Of a stretch of 23,892 nt of DNA, positions 7,012 to 14,551 are shown one piece after another. Under the pieces are notes generated by a model that was not told where the DNA came from, ran no database searches, and saw nothing but the letters and a program-made list of their open reading frames with translations. The position numbers were made by a program, and so were the translations under genes. The stretch lies in contig JAJXZK010000044.1 in the NCBI GenBank assembly GCA_021780095.1, positions 1-23,892 of the forward strand. Reading direction: 5' to 3'. How positions within the stretch are numbered: position 1 is the stretch's first letter; each line of letters opens with the position of its first letter. This DNA comes from Acidobacteriota bacterium (GTDB taxonomy: Bacteria > Acidobacteriota > Terriglobia > Terriglobales > Acidobacteriaceae).

Positions 7012-9105
7012 TCAGGCGCGCAGGACAAAGCGTGAACGCATATCTTCGCCATACCACATGATGTAGTTGGTCCCCCATGCGTTGTTGAACAAATTGACAT
7101 GCATGCCGCTCGAGAGGTCGGGCTGATCCTTGGAAAAATTCAGCGGTGATTTTGTTCCCATGGCGACCACCGGCGAGTCGATCGGCTCGACAACGAACGA
7201 TCCCCGGTCATCCTTGTAACTGAAATTCGTGGAGACGACGTGCATTTGACGGCCTCCGCCACGCACCACATCGAAAGGTGAAACCTGCTCGCCCGATTTT
7301 TCCAGCATCCATCCTTTCGGGTCGGAGACCACCGGATTGAAGGTGAGCCACAGCGATTCCGGCAGGCGCGTGGCCGGCTTCTGAAACGCGTAAAAACTCA
7401 AGTGGATCTCCGGTTGGGTATTGGGCAGGAACCACTCCATGTACAACTTTCGTGGGAATGCGGTGCGGCCAGATTGCTGCGCTTCGGGGTCGCGAATTTC
7501 CAATCGCGCGAGTAGACGGTGGCCCGATGCATCCGTTTGTGAACGCAGATCGAGCAGCGATGGCTGCCACTCCTGATTTTTCGCGCCGAAACGTTCGATA
7601 TTGGGCTTGCCAAAGTCAAATTGCGCCCAACTTGCCTGCATGACAAGGTACTTCGCACGGTACTCGGAATAATCCTGCTGAGAAAGCGTTTGGTAGGAAA
7701 ACAGGGCCAGGGGATGATCGGGAGATGCCCATTCCCTACCCGTTTTCTTGTTGCGCAGGCGATGAATCGCTCCCGTTTTTGGATCAAACTGAAGAATGAA
7801 GTGGGTACTTTCAATTTCCTGCGGCGCGGCGATGAGAGTTCCGCCGGTGAGCTGCGGCTCTTTCGGTTGAAGGTTGCGCACCGCCTCCTCTGCCTGGGCG
7901 CGCAACGGCGCGGGAAGTCGCTTGACTCCATCGAAAAGGTCCTTGCGTTTCTCTTCCCAGCTAAATGCGACGACCTTGTAGTTGTTTGTGTTGAGCATCT
8001 TCGCCAGATCCTGCGGTGTTTGATGGTCGTAGTCGAGCCACGTCTTTGTATCCGTGCCCCAGGTGTGTTCCGCCTCCAGGCCAACAGAACGCAGCAGGGA
8101 AACGTCCGTCGCATCGCCGATGCGAAATTTTTTCTGCGCAATCCAGGACTGGCGAAGACGAGCCACCTCGCGATAGCGAGCGACTTTCAGCGGATCGCTG
8201 GAGACGCCGTATGTCCAGGTGTCGCCAATTTCCTGCGTGACAACAGGCAGTTGGTTGCGATAGGGCTCAACGGCATTCGCAATTTCCGTCAGGCTGGCAG
8301 CGTGAATGTGGGCGTTGGGAAATCGATGCGCGAGTTCAGAATAGATGCGGACGATTTCGTCGGGTGAGTGGGGACCCCCGTTGTCGTCGGCAACTTCGAT
8401 CACGACCGCGAGATCGGAACCGGGAACGTGAACCGTGCCGCCATAGCCGAGGTGATACATGACGACAATGCTGCTGCCGCCGGAATCTTTCCAGAGAAAC
8501 AGCGGCGGAAGTTCGGCCGGCATGCTCGCGCCATTGACACCGATGTCAAGAAATTTGACGCCGTGCGCCGCCAGGGGTGAGATCAGCCCGCGTGTGTGAC
8601 CGGGAACGTCGGTCATCTTCGCGCCAGTCGTGGTGCGGCCAAACCGCTTGTCCAACGCTTGCGACAGACCAATGCTGCCGGCAATCATCGATGGATCCAT
8701 CAACTCCGTCTGCCAGGTGAACGGCAAGGCATGCCAGGCGATATCGCCGCGCGTAATGGCCTGCTCCATGCTGCGACGATCCTGTGGAGAGGCCTGCTCC
8801 AGATATTCGTAGACCAGCCACGATCCGGTGGTCCACACATAGGAAGGCCCACCGATGTGGCGCTGATTGCTGGCAAGCCGGATCGCTTCTGGAAAATAAT
8901 CCGAGAAATACCAATCGACCACTGTCGCCTGAGTGGCGACAAAGCCGGCGTCGAAATGGCATTTGAACATGACCAGCACACGCTTCACATCAAGCTGCGG
9001 CATCGGCGTGTAGGAAGGATCCTGGAACGCGAACGATGACTTTTGGCCCAATACCGAAGCGCCACCCAAGGCAACCACAGACTTCATAAAATCGCGACGC
9101 TGCAT
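7012..9105 (-). CDS. Tat-exported DUF5054 / GH38-like glycosidase-family protein
   Basis: The protein has 697 residues from ATG 9103-9105, which has AGGAG 9 nt upstream; the in-frame TTG 9 nt earlier would abut that AGGAG. The N-terminus MQRRDFMKSVVALGGASVLG is a twin-arginine signal, so it should be exported folded. MFKCHFDAGF (His50, Asp52) and MTDVPGHTRG (Asp166, His170) resemble the zinc-binding H-x-D and D-x-x-G-H signatures of the glycoside hydrolase 38/57 superfamily. The C-terminal half (GTLIAAPQEIES and onward) looks like the beta-rich domain that follows the GH38 barrel. I recognise it as the DUF5054 type. An alpha-mannosidase-like or other retaining glycosidase role is inferred and the substrate is unknown. 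It converges on the GAF phosphatase with a 25-bp gap. A secreted TPR gene lies 126 bp upstream on the same strand and may be co-transcribed. Confidence 0.8.
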   Translation of the reverse strand: MQRRDFMKSVVALGGASVLGQKSSFAFQDPSYTPMPQLDVKRVLVMFKCHFDAGFVATQATVVDWYFSDYFPEAIRLASNQRHIGGPSYVWTTGSWLVYEYLEQASPQDRRSMEQAITRGDIAWHALPFTWQTELMDPSMIAGSIGLSQALDKRFGRTTTGAKMTDVPGHTRGLISPLAAHGVKFLDIGVNGASMPAELPPLFLWKDSGGSSIVVMYHLGYGGTVHVPGSDLAVVIEVADDNGGPHSPDEIVRIYSELAHRFPNAHIHAASLTEIANAVEPYRNQLPVVTQEIGDTWTYGVSSDPLKVARYREVARLRQSWIAQKKFRIGDATDVSLLRSVGLEAEHTWGTDTKTWLDYDHQTPQDLAKMLNTNNYKVVAFSWEEKRKDLFDGVKRLPAPLRAQAEEAVRNLQPKEPQLTGGTLIAAPQEIESTHFILQFDPKTGAIHRLRNKKTGREWASPDHPLALFSYQTLSQQDYSEYRAKYLVMQASWAQFDFGKPNIERFGAKNQEWQPSLLDLRSQTDASGHRLLARLEIRDPEAQQSGRTAFPRKLYMEWFLPNTQPEIHLSFYAFQKPATRLPESLWLTFNPVVSDPKGWMLEKSGEQVSPFDVVRGGGRQMHVVSTNFSYKDDRGSFVVEPIDSPVVAMGTKSPLNFSKDQPDLSSGMHVNLFNNAWGTNYIMWYGEDMRSRFVLRA
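8109..8125. repeat. Second copy of the lgt/hpt palindrome core, inside the DUF5054 gene
   Basis: TCGCATCG-C-CGATGCGA matches the inner 17 bp of the inverted repeat at 3444-3462 except for the free central base. Here it lies in coding sequence, covering codons for RIGDAT. An exact second copy of sixteen fixed bases in 24 kb is unlikely by chance, so the motif may be a dispersed genomic palindrome. Confidence 0.45.
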
Positions 9106-9189
9106 GTTCTGCAACTCCTGATTCGATGTTAGAAAAGCAGGATAATTCTACACACATCATTCGGGTAGGTCCGGTGGAGGGATGCAGAC

Positions 9190-9220
9190 GCACTGGCCAG
9201 CGAGGCGCGCGCTGGCGTGC
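9190..9220 (-). terminator. GC-rich stem-loop just downstream of the small TPR gene
   Basis: GCAC, a 2-nt bulge, GCCAGCG, a 7-nt loop (AGGCGCG), CGCTGGC, GTGC: 11 base pairs in total. On the minus strand it begins 11 nt after the TPR stop codon and before the DUF5054 gene. It lacks a T tract, so it may be an attenuator or an mRNA-stabilising 3' structure and not a full terminator. Confidence 0.4.
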
Positions 9221-9231
9221 AAGGCGCGGGC

Positions 9232-9978
9232 CTAGTTGCCGGTCGCGGGTGAAACCGCAGCGCTCGACGGCGGTAGTTGACGCAGGCGATGCAGTTCCTG
9301 CGTTAGAAGTTCGCGCTGCGACGCATTGACGCTGGGGAATTGCAGATAAATGTCCAGTTCATCGGCGGCGCGCCCGTTGTCTCCCGTCGCCAGCAGAGCG
9401 CTGGCACGCAGCAAATGCAGCGGCGCAAAGTTCACCGGCGCGGAAAGTGCAGCGCGATTCAGCCATTCCAAACATTGCGGCAAATGCTGCAGACCCGCTT
9501 CGGCACGGGCCCACTGGTAGGCGACCCGCCAGGTTTGCTGTTCCTGTGGGCGGAGGTGGCGTAGTGCGTCGGTTGCGGCGGAGTAGTTACCAAGATAATT
9601 TTGCGCGGTGGCCAGGATGGCATAGGCCTTTTCATCGGCGGCGTTGATCTGGATGGCCCGGGTGGCTTGTGCAGACGCGCGAGCGAATTGTTCCTGCATC
9701 AGCGCAGCGGTCGCTGCCAGTGCGGCGGCGTCGGCAAATTTCGGATCTCGCTGCAGCGCGCGATTCGCGTCTGCCTCGGCGGCAACGGCGTGCCCCTGAT
9801 GCAATTCGTGCACAGCGCGGTCGTAGATTTGCAGCGCATCAGGCTTGATTCCCGATTCGATCAGATTGTCGGCATTGGTCGGCGCAGTTGCTTCCTGTGC
9901 CAGTGCTATCGGAATCGAAAGACATCCGAGGGCGACTGCAATCGCGATACTCAATTTGAACGGATCCATCCTCAGCAT
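9232..9978 (-). CDS. Small exported TPR protein
   Basis: The protein has 248 residues from ATG 9976-9978, chosen because GAGG lies 5 nt upstream and a signal peptide follows at once (Lys8, hydrophobic core, cleavage after ALAQ-like residues near 28). The frame stays open upstream into aroA, but that part has no coding character. Helical repeats from about 48 to 235 have TPR spacing, for example GHAVAAEADANRALQRDPK, EQFARASAQATRAIQINAAD, GNYSAATDALRHL, LPQCLEWLNRAALSAP and GDNGRAADELDIYLQFP. A periplasmic scaffold role is inferred. It is upstream of, and possibly co-transcribed with, the Tat-exported DUF5054 gene, which might make it an accessory of that enzyme. It is divergent from aroA across 211 bp. 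Confidence 0.8.
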   Translation of the reverse strand: MLRMDPFKLSIAIAVALGCLSIPIALAQEATAPTNADNLIESGIKPDALQIYDRAVHELHQGHAVAAEADANRALQRDPKFADAAALAATAALMQEQFARASAQATRAIQINAADEKAYAILATAQNYLGNYSAATDALRHLRPQEQQTWRVAYQWARAEAGLQHLPQCLEWLNRAALSAPVNFAPLHLLRASALLATGDNGRAADELDIYLQFPSVNASQRELLTQELHRLRQLPPSSAAVSPATGN

Positions 9979-10112
9979 GGAAGCCTCATTTGGGGCGGCG
10001 ATCGATGTCGAAGCCGCCGCATGTCTCTTGTGTTTATGGTGAGGCGAGTGGGGGAAGTTTCCACGAAGGAATCGGTTCACGATACGATGAGATTTCCGGT
10101 TTGGATTGAGCT

Positions 10113-10127
10113 GTTCCAAATTGGAAC
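10113..10127. promoter_or_regulatory. 15-bp perfect inverted repeat between divergent TPR gene and aroA
   Basis: GTTCCAA-A-TTGGAAC: 7-bp arms around one base, in the divergent intergenic region. Its right arm overlaps TTGGAA (10121-10126), which could serve as a -35 with CATTAT 17 nt downstream (10144-10149). If so, a bound factor would block that promoter. The regulator is unknown. No other stretch of this gap (9979-10189) gave a clear signal. Confidence 0.4.
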
Positions 10128-10189
10128 GTCCGCGAGAGAGCCGCATTATTTTCGTCGCGGCGAGCAGAAACATTGGAGGAGAAACTTCT

Positions 10190-11515
10190 TTGCCCGAGAT
10201 GAAGCCGTCCGCCGCTCCATCGTCCAGTTCGACGCGGGTGATTACACCCGCGCGAAATGTGCTGGGAAGTCTGCGCCTGCCGGGAGATAAGAGCATCTCG
10301 CATCGCTATGCGATGCTGGCTGGATTTGCCGAGGGCACTTCGCACCTGACGAATTTTTCCAGCGGCGCAGATCCGCACAGCACGCTGGCCTGCATGGAGC
10401 AGTTAGGCGCGCAGGTCGAACGCGGCGACAACGGCGCCATCACGATTGGTGGATGTGCGGGGACATTTCGCGAGCCACAAGTGGCGCTGGACTGCGGCAA
10501 CTCTGGCTCCACAATGCGCATGTTGGCTGGGCTGTTAGCGGCACAGCCGTTTCGCAGCACGCTGGTGGGTGATGCCTCGCTGAGCCGACGGCCGATGGAG
10601 CGCATTCGCACTCCTCTGACAGCCATGGGAGCGCGAGTCGACTTGACGGAGGGCCACGCGCCGGTGACGATCCACGGGGGCGCGCTGCGCGGGTTGAACT
10701 ACGAGACGCCGATTGCCAGCGCCCAGGTAAAGACATGCCTGTTGTTCGCTGGATTGCAGGCGAGCGGCACCACGCAGGTGCATGAGTCGGTACACACGCG
10801 CGACCATGGCGAGCTGGCGTTGCGTGCCTTTGGTGCCGAAATAGAGCGGAGCAAACTAGCGGTCAGCATCGCCGGTGGGCAAAAGCTGCACGGCATCGAT
10901 GCCAGTGTGCCGGGCGATCTTTCCTCGGCGGCATTTTTTCTGTGCGCGGCGGCGCTGTTCCCGGAGTCGAACCTGGTGCTGGATGGGGTCGGGATGAATC
11001 CTACGCGCGCCTCGTTGCTGGATGTGTTGCGTGGCCTGGGGGTCGCACTGAATGTGCTGGAACTGAGTGAGCAACACGCGGAGCTGGTGGGCACGCTGCA
11101 GGTGGTGGGTAATCCAAATGGCTTGATCGGTGCGGAGATCAGTGGTGCCATGTCCGCACAATTGATTGATGAACTGCCCGTGTTGGCGGCGATTGCGCCG
11201 TATACGCGCGAAGGCATTCGCATTCGAGATGCGCGCGAATTAAGAGTGAAGGAATCGGACCGCATCGCCCTGGTGGCGAAGAATCTGCGCGCCTTGGGAG
11301 CCAAGGTCGAAGAATTCGAAGACGGCATGGATGTGGCAGGAGGACAGGCACTGCACGGCGCGGAGATCGATGCGGGAGACGATCATCGGATTGCGATGGC
11401 GTTTGCTGTGGCGGCGTTGCGCGCGACCGGGCAGACTGAAATTCACGGAGCCGAGTCGGCGGCGATTTCATTTCCTGAGTTTTTCGATTTTCTGGATCGC
11501 GTCACAGAGCGATAG
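10190..11515 (+). CDS. aroA: 3-phosphoshikimate 1-carboxyvinyltransferase (EPSP synthase)
   Basis: The protein has 441 residues from TTG 10190, which lies 9 nt after a strong GGAGGA (10175-10180). ATG 10199 is the alternative, 18 nt from that site. This is the sixth shikimate-pathway step: phosphoenolpyruvate plus shikimate-3-phosphate gives EPSP. Conserved blocks are the substrate loop LPGDKSISHRYAMLAG (Lys34, Ser35, Arg39), DCGNSGSTMRMLAGLLA (the PEP loop, about 101-117), LSRRPMERIRTPL, RVKESDRIALVAKNLRALG and GDDHRIAMAFAVAAL. The GNSGSTMR form, as opposed to the GNAGTAMR of E. coli, and the overall look place it nearer to Bacillus/class II enzymes. Length is normal. It appears monocistronic, with an operator-like palindrome upstream and a long stem terminator directly downstream. 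Confidence 0.96.
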   Translation: MPEMKPSAAPSSSSTRVITPARNVLGSLRLPGDKSISHRYAMLAGFAEGTSHLTNFSSGADPHSTLACMEQLGAQVERGDNGAITIGGCAGTFREPQVALDCGNSGSTMRMLAGLLAAQPFRSTLVGDASLSRRPMERIRTPLTAMGARVDLTEGHAPVTIHGGALRGLNYETPIASAQVKTCLLFAGLQASGTTQVHESVHTRDHGELALRAFGAEIERSKLAVSIAGGQKLHGIDASVPGDLSSAAFFLCAAALFPESNLVLDGVGMNPTRASLLDVLRGLGVALNVLELSEQHAELVGTLQVVGNPNGLIGAEISGAMSAQLIDELPVLAAIAPYTREGIRIRDARELRVKESDRIALVAKNLRALGAKVEEFEDGMDVAGGQALHGAEIDAGDDHRIAMAFAVAALRATGQTEIHGAESAAISFPEFFDFLDRVTER

Positions 11516-11530
11516 CGAAGCCGCTTCTAC

Positions 11531-11573
11531 ACACGAAGAAGGCCAGATCAAAATAATCTGGCCTTCTTCGTGT
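11531..11573. terminator. 18-bp perfect stem terminator shared by aroA and the convergent TolC-family gene
   Basis: The arms 11531-11548 and 11556-11573 are perfectly complementary (ACACGAAGAAGGCCAGAT against its complement) around a 7-nt CAAAATA loop. It starts 15 nt after the aroA stop and 20 nt after the stop of the minus-strand gene. The plus-strand tail is TTATT only, so it is a strong hairpin with a weak U tract, symmetrical enough to work in both directions. Confidence 0.85.
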
Positions 11574-11593
11574 TATTCGGGTGCGCGGAAAAC

Positions 11594-13843
11594 TTACAAG
11601 CCCTGCGGACCCTGGGTTACAGTCGCGGGAGCAACCGTATCGCTTCCCTTCTGTCCTTGATCGGGATGGAGTGGCTCTGGTTTGGCTTCCGGCTTGGGCG
11701 CTTCCAGGCCTGGTACGTTGGGCGCCTGAGAGACATTTCCTGTGGCTGCGTCGGTGATGTTGATGCCATATTTCTGCAATGTATCGGCGACCAATTGAGA
11801 GAGCGCCGCCCGATCGACCGCGTAGGTTGTTTGCGCCGCGATCAAATTGTCCTCTGCGGTCTCGAGGTTCCGAGTCTGCGACAGCACGTTGGCGCTGGTC
11901 GAGGCTCCCAGCCGATATTTTTTCTGTTCCGCATCGAGGCTCTGCACCGCGTATTGCTGACTGGCTTCGGCGGACCTCACCTGGGCGCGATCGTTCTGCA
12001 GCGCATATAGCTGGTTGGTGACCTGCATCTTGAGCTGCACGTACAACTGCTGCAGCCGCATCTGCGACTGGCGATATTCAATCTGAGCGCGCGCCTGCTG
12101 GGCCTGCGCCTGGCGATTGCGGATCGGGACGGTGAAATTGAAACCGACGCCCTTATTAGGCCCGGAACTGTTGAACAAATGGCCAAGCACGGTGCTGTAG
12201 GGAATGTTGTTTCCCGGCGTGCCAGCGCATGGATCAAAGCCGAGTGAGGGAATCAGTCCGCACTGGATTAGCGGGTTTTTCGATCCGCCGATGGACGAGG
12301 CACCATAAAACGCGTAGACGTCCAAAACCGGAAGCAGTCCATTCTTGACCGACTTGAGCGTGATTTCCTGGTTTTTCAGCTGCAATAAAGCCTGCTCCAC
12401 ATTGGGGCTATTGCTGTAGGCATCTTGCACCAGTTCCTGCAGCGGCTTTTCCTCCTCCGATGTTTCCATCAGGGAGACACGATCGGTAGGAATGACGGGA
12501 GCCGCAGCAAAGATGGGATCGTCGAGGTTGCGGGCAATCGCCTGTTTGATGATGAGCTGCTGATATTCGAGCTTGGTTTTGGATGTGGTCAGCGCCTGCT
12601 GGTCGCTCGCGACCTGGGCGTTTGCGTTCACGACATCCAGAGGGGCAAGCGTGCCGATCTGCAATTGCTTCTGATCGTCGGAGAGTAGCTGGGTCGATTG
12701 CTTGAGGGCGCCTTCTTTGGCCTTTTCATCCTGATAGGCACCCACCAATCCCCAATATATGTTCTCAATCTGGTCAATGGTGTAGAGCAATTGGGCGCGG
12801 AAGGCGGAGTCCGTAATGCGGCGATTGTTTTTGGTGATGGCAATGTATCGCCCATTCACCGTCCATCCGAAGCCCTGTAGCAGGTGCTGTGTAAGCTGGG
12901 CGTTGAAGGAACTATTGACTTCGGGGCTGTAGAAGTTTCCGAAAAGCGAATTCATGTCGCTGGTGCTGCGGGTGTTGTTGAAGGTGACGGCCAGCGTTTC
13001 ACCCGGCAGAAACCCTTGCGCGTAGTTGAAATTGTATTCGTTCGTGTTCGCATTCAACTGAAACGTTCCGGTGAGAAACTTTGAAGTCTGCGGTATATAG
13101 GCCCGCGCAAGTTGCACTGTGCCAGAGATGACCGGATCGAGCGGCTCGATCGGGACATTCAACGGACCAGCGCCGAGAGTATTTGAAGTGATGCCGTTGG
13201 GGCCGGAACCCGCTCCGCCAGCGCCGGCCGATGTGCCTCCAGGACCGCCGCCTGCCGCGCCCGTCGTCTGGATCGTCGTGGAAGAAGTTGAGGCGGTCGA
13301 ACTGGTACTGCCGGTCGTGGTGGTCGGAGAGGAACTGGCCACCGGACCGGTGGTACTGCCCAGAGTGCCGGTCACAAGGCCGGTATTCACGCCCAGAAAC
13401 GACAGGCCGGAACGGGCGCGCAGCAGATCGGTATCCGCGATGTCGAGGTTGTAGCGGGCAATCGCGATGTCGAAATTGTTCTGCAGCGCCAGCATGATGG
13501 CGTCGTCCAGGCTGAGATAGATCTTGCCGTCTCTGTAAAGAGAGTCGAGCCGGGAAGAATTGGTCAAGCGGATCGGGGGAACTATCGTCGCCGTGTAGGC
13601 CGAGAAGGGATTGGGAAACTGCGATTTCCCCCGCGAAAAATCGTGACTCGTGGGACGGAGAGAATAAGGTTCTGTAGCGATAGGCTGCGGTGGCGCCGGA
13701 GTGGAGACGGTCGCAGCCGCCGAGGCCGGAGCATTGGGCAGGGCACTGCTGGAACTCTGCGATTGAGCGCTGGCCACCGGCATCACCAGATTCAGTAACA
13801 TAAGCCCAATCACCCAACTACTCTGCAAATCCTTCGATTTCAC
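11594..13843 (-). CDS. TolC-family outer-membrane efflux protein with long low-complexity insert
   Basis: The protein has 749 residues from GTG 13841-13843, with AGGG 5 nt upstream, and a signal peptide cleaved after VASA (about residue 26). It has the two OEP-type repeats of TolC channels: the first starts with YLSLDDAIMLALQNNFDIAIAR (shown here only as the YLSLDDAIMLAL core, about 109-120), and the second runs from LQELVQDAYSNSPNV (about 468). Long coiled-coil helices with Gln/Ala heptads are visible (for example QAQAQQARAQIEYRQSQMR). The family norm is 420-500 residues. The extra length comes from an N-terminal Pro/Ala region, a Ser/Thr/Gly-rich insert at 163-219 and a loop with two cysteines (Cys528, Cys539) that could form a disulfide. 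No pump or membrane-fusion gene is adjacent, so the transport partner is unknown. Confidence 0.88.
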   Translation of the reverse strand: MKSKDLQSSWVIGLMLLNLVMPVASAQSQSSSSALPNAPASAAATVSTPAPPQPIATEPYSLRPTSHDFSRGKSQFPNPFSAYTATIVPPIRLTNSSRLDSLYRDGKIYLSLDDAIMLALQNNFDIAIARYNLDIADTDLLRARSGLSFLGVNTGLVTGTLGSTTGPVASSSPTTTTGSTSSTASTSSTTIQTTGAAGGGPGGTSAGAGGAGSGPNGITSNTLGAGPLNVPIEPLDPVISGTVQLARAYIPQTSKFLTGTFQLNANTNEYNFNYAQGFLPGETLAVTFNNTRSTSDMNSLFGNFYSPEVNSSFNAQLTQHLLQGFGWTVNGRYIAITKNNRRITDSAFRAQLLYTIDQIENIYWGLVGAYQDEKAKEGALKQSTQLLSDDQKQLQIGTLAPLDVVNANAQVASDQQALTTSKTKLEYQQLIIKQAIARNLDDPIFAAAPVIPTDRVSLMETSEEEKPLQELVQDAYSNSPNVEQALLQLKNQEITLKSVKNGLLPVLDVYAFYGASSIGGSKNPLIQCGLIPSLGFDPCAGTPGNNIPYSTVLGHLFNSSGPNKGVGFNFTVPIRNRQAQAQQARAQIEYRQSQMRLQQLYVQLKMQVTNQLYALQNDRAQVRSAEASQQYAVQSLDAEQKKYRLGASTSANVLSQTRNLETAEDNLIAAQTTYAVDRAALSQLVADTLQKYGINITDAATGNVSQAPNVPGLEAPKPEAKPEPLHPDQGQKGSDTVAPATVTQGPQGL

Positions 13844-13965
13844 GTTTACCCTACCCTTCTGTGCCTCACAAAAATAGTTTCTGTCCAGCCAATGGTATGG
13901 AACAGTAATTGCCGCTCACCCCAGCAGGTTGCACGCAGCGAGCGCTTGCATGCCGGAAAGCTTGG

Positions 13966-14002
13966 CGCCACTTCAGAATGGAAAGCCTTCCATTCGATGG
14001 CG
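13966..14002. ncRNA. Composite stem-loop upstream of the TolC-family gene (unknown role)
   Basis: Outer stem CGCCA/TGGCG (13966-13970 with 13998-14002), an internal loop, then a perfect 8-bp inner stem GAATGGAA/TTCCATTC (13976-13983 with 13988-13995) closed by AGCC. On the minus strand it lies about 120-160 nt ahead of the porin GTG and could be a 5' UTR element. On the plus strand it has no obvious T tract. That it acts as RNA is inferred from structure alone. Confidence 0.3.
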
Positions 14003-14196
14003 TTCTGCGGCGTCCGGCTTCGAAAATTTCGCTCTTTCTTGACGGTGAACCCGCGGCGCATTCGATTCAGGAAAATGGCAAAACTATAGCCCCAGAATCA
14101 ACCGTAGCTATCCATTCGCGTTCTATGAATTGGGTACGAGATTTCCTGCTGGATGGTTCCACAGCGATTCCCAAGCAAAATATTCCCTCAAGCGGA

Positions 14197-14224
14197 GCGG
14201 ACTGGAGATTTCTCCCATGTCCGC
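14197..14224. ncRNA. Second stem-loop in the 708-bp gap (unknown role)
   Basis: GCGGAC (14197-14202), a 1-nt bulge, GGAG, ATTT loop, CTCC, a 3-nt bulge, GTCCGC (14219-14224): ten base pairs, eight of them G-C. It is followed on the plus strand by CTCTCAGGCA, which resembles the end of a glycine riboswitch, but the rest of that aptamer is absent. Confidence 0.3.
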
Positions 14225-14432
14225 CCAACACACAATCTCTCAGGCATCCGACCCAGCCGTCGCACAAGCGGCGTGTCGACCGCGCTAAACCACGTGTAAT
14301 CTGCTAACGAGGATGAGTATATCGCAGCACCATGCGCCCGTGAGCCGTTCAAGAGCGCGATGTTCCAGGCGAGAACCGGAATGAGAGGCTTTTTGCAAAG
14401 TAAGAAAACTTGCGGGGTGGACTGATCTTGCC

Positions 14433-14549
14433 ATGTGCATCCACCGAAAGGATCCGGCTGCCCCTGGCCTACTCCACAGGACGCTCCAAAGGGTACAAAG
14501 GGACGACGAGTCAACACGTAAGGCGTTTAGGCGGCGGAAAAGAAAGTAG
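14433..14549 (+). CDS. Doubtful 38-codon basic ORF directly upstream of truA
   Basis: It runs from ATG 14433 to TAG 14547-14549, ending 2 nt before the truA ATG. The C-terminus is strongly basic (STRKAFRRRKRK). There is no ribosome-binding site before the ATG and I recognise no family. It could be a leader peptide coupled to truA, but an open frame of this length is expected by chance. Confidence 0.12.
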   Translation: MCIHRKDPAAPGLLHRTLQRVQRDDESTRKAFRRRKRK

Positions 14550-14551
14550 CG

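Larger units (their letters stand above)
13844..14551. other. 708-bp intergenic stretch without a recognisable gene
   Basis: Between the divergent starts of the TolC-family gene and truA. Reading frames here are short or lack ribosome-binding sites and resemble nothing I know. It holds two strong stem-loops (13966-14002 and 14197-14224) and a 38-codon frame ending 2 nt before truA. I tested it by eye for tRNA, 6S, SRP, tmRNA, RNase P and the common riboswitches and found no convincing match. An unrecognised structured RNA or the remains of a decayed gene are both possible. Confidence 0.6.

Noticed and set aside
10292..10317. Inverted repeat (AGCAT..CGCAT / ATGCGATGCT) in aroA
   Set aside because: It covers the codons of the invariant SISHRYAML motif, so the base pairing follows from amino acid constraint.
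14197..14260. Possible glycine riboswitch (AATCTCTCAGGCA near 14234-14246)
   Set aside because: The 3' end string matches, but the conserved GCCGAAGG-like core and the P2/P3 arms are missing, and the downstream gene (truA) has no link to glycine.
14220..14330. Possible tRNA or 6S RNA on the minus strand (GTGGTTTAGCGCGG stretch)
   Set aside because: No cloverleaf could be drawn: no T-arm GTTCGA, no matching acceptor ends, no anticodon stem. No closing stem of 6S type either.
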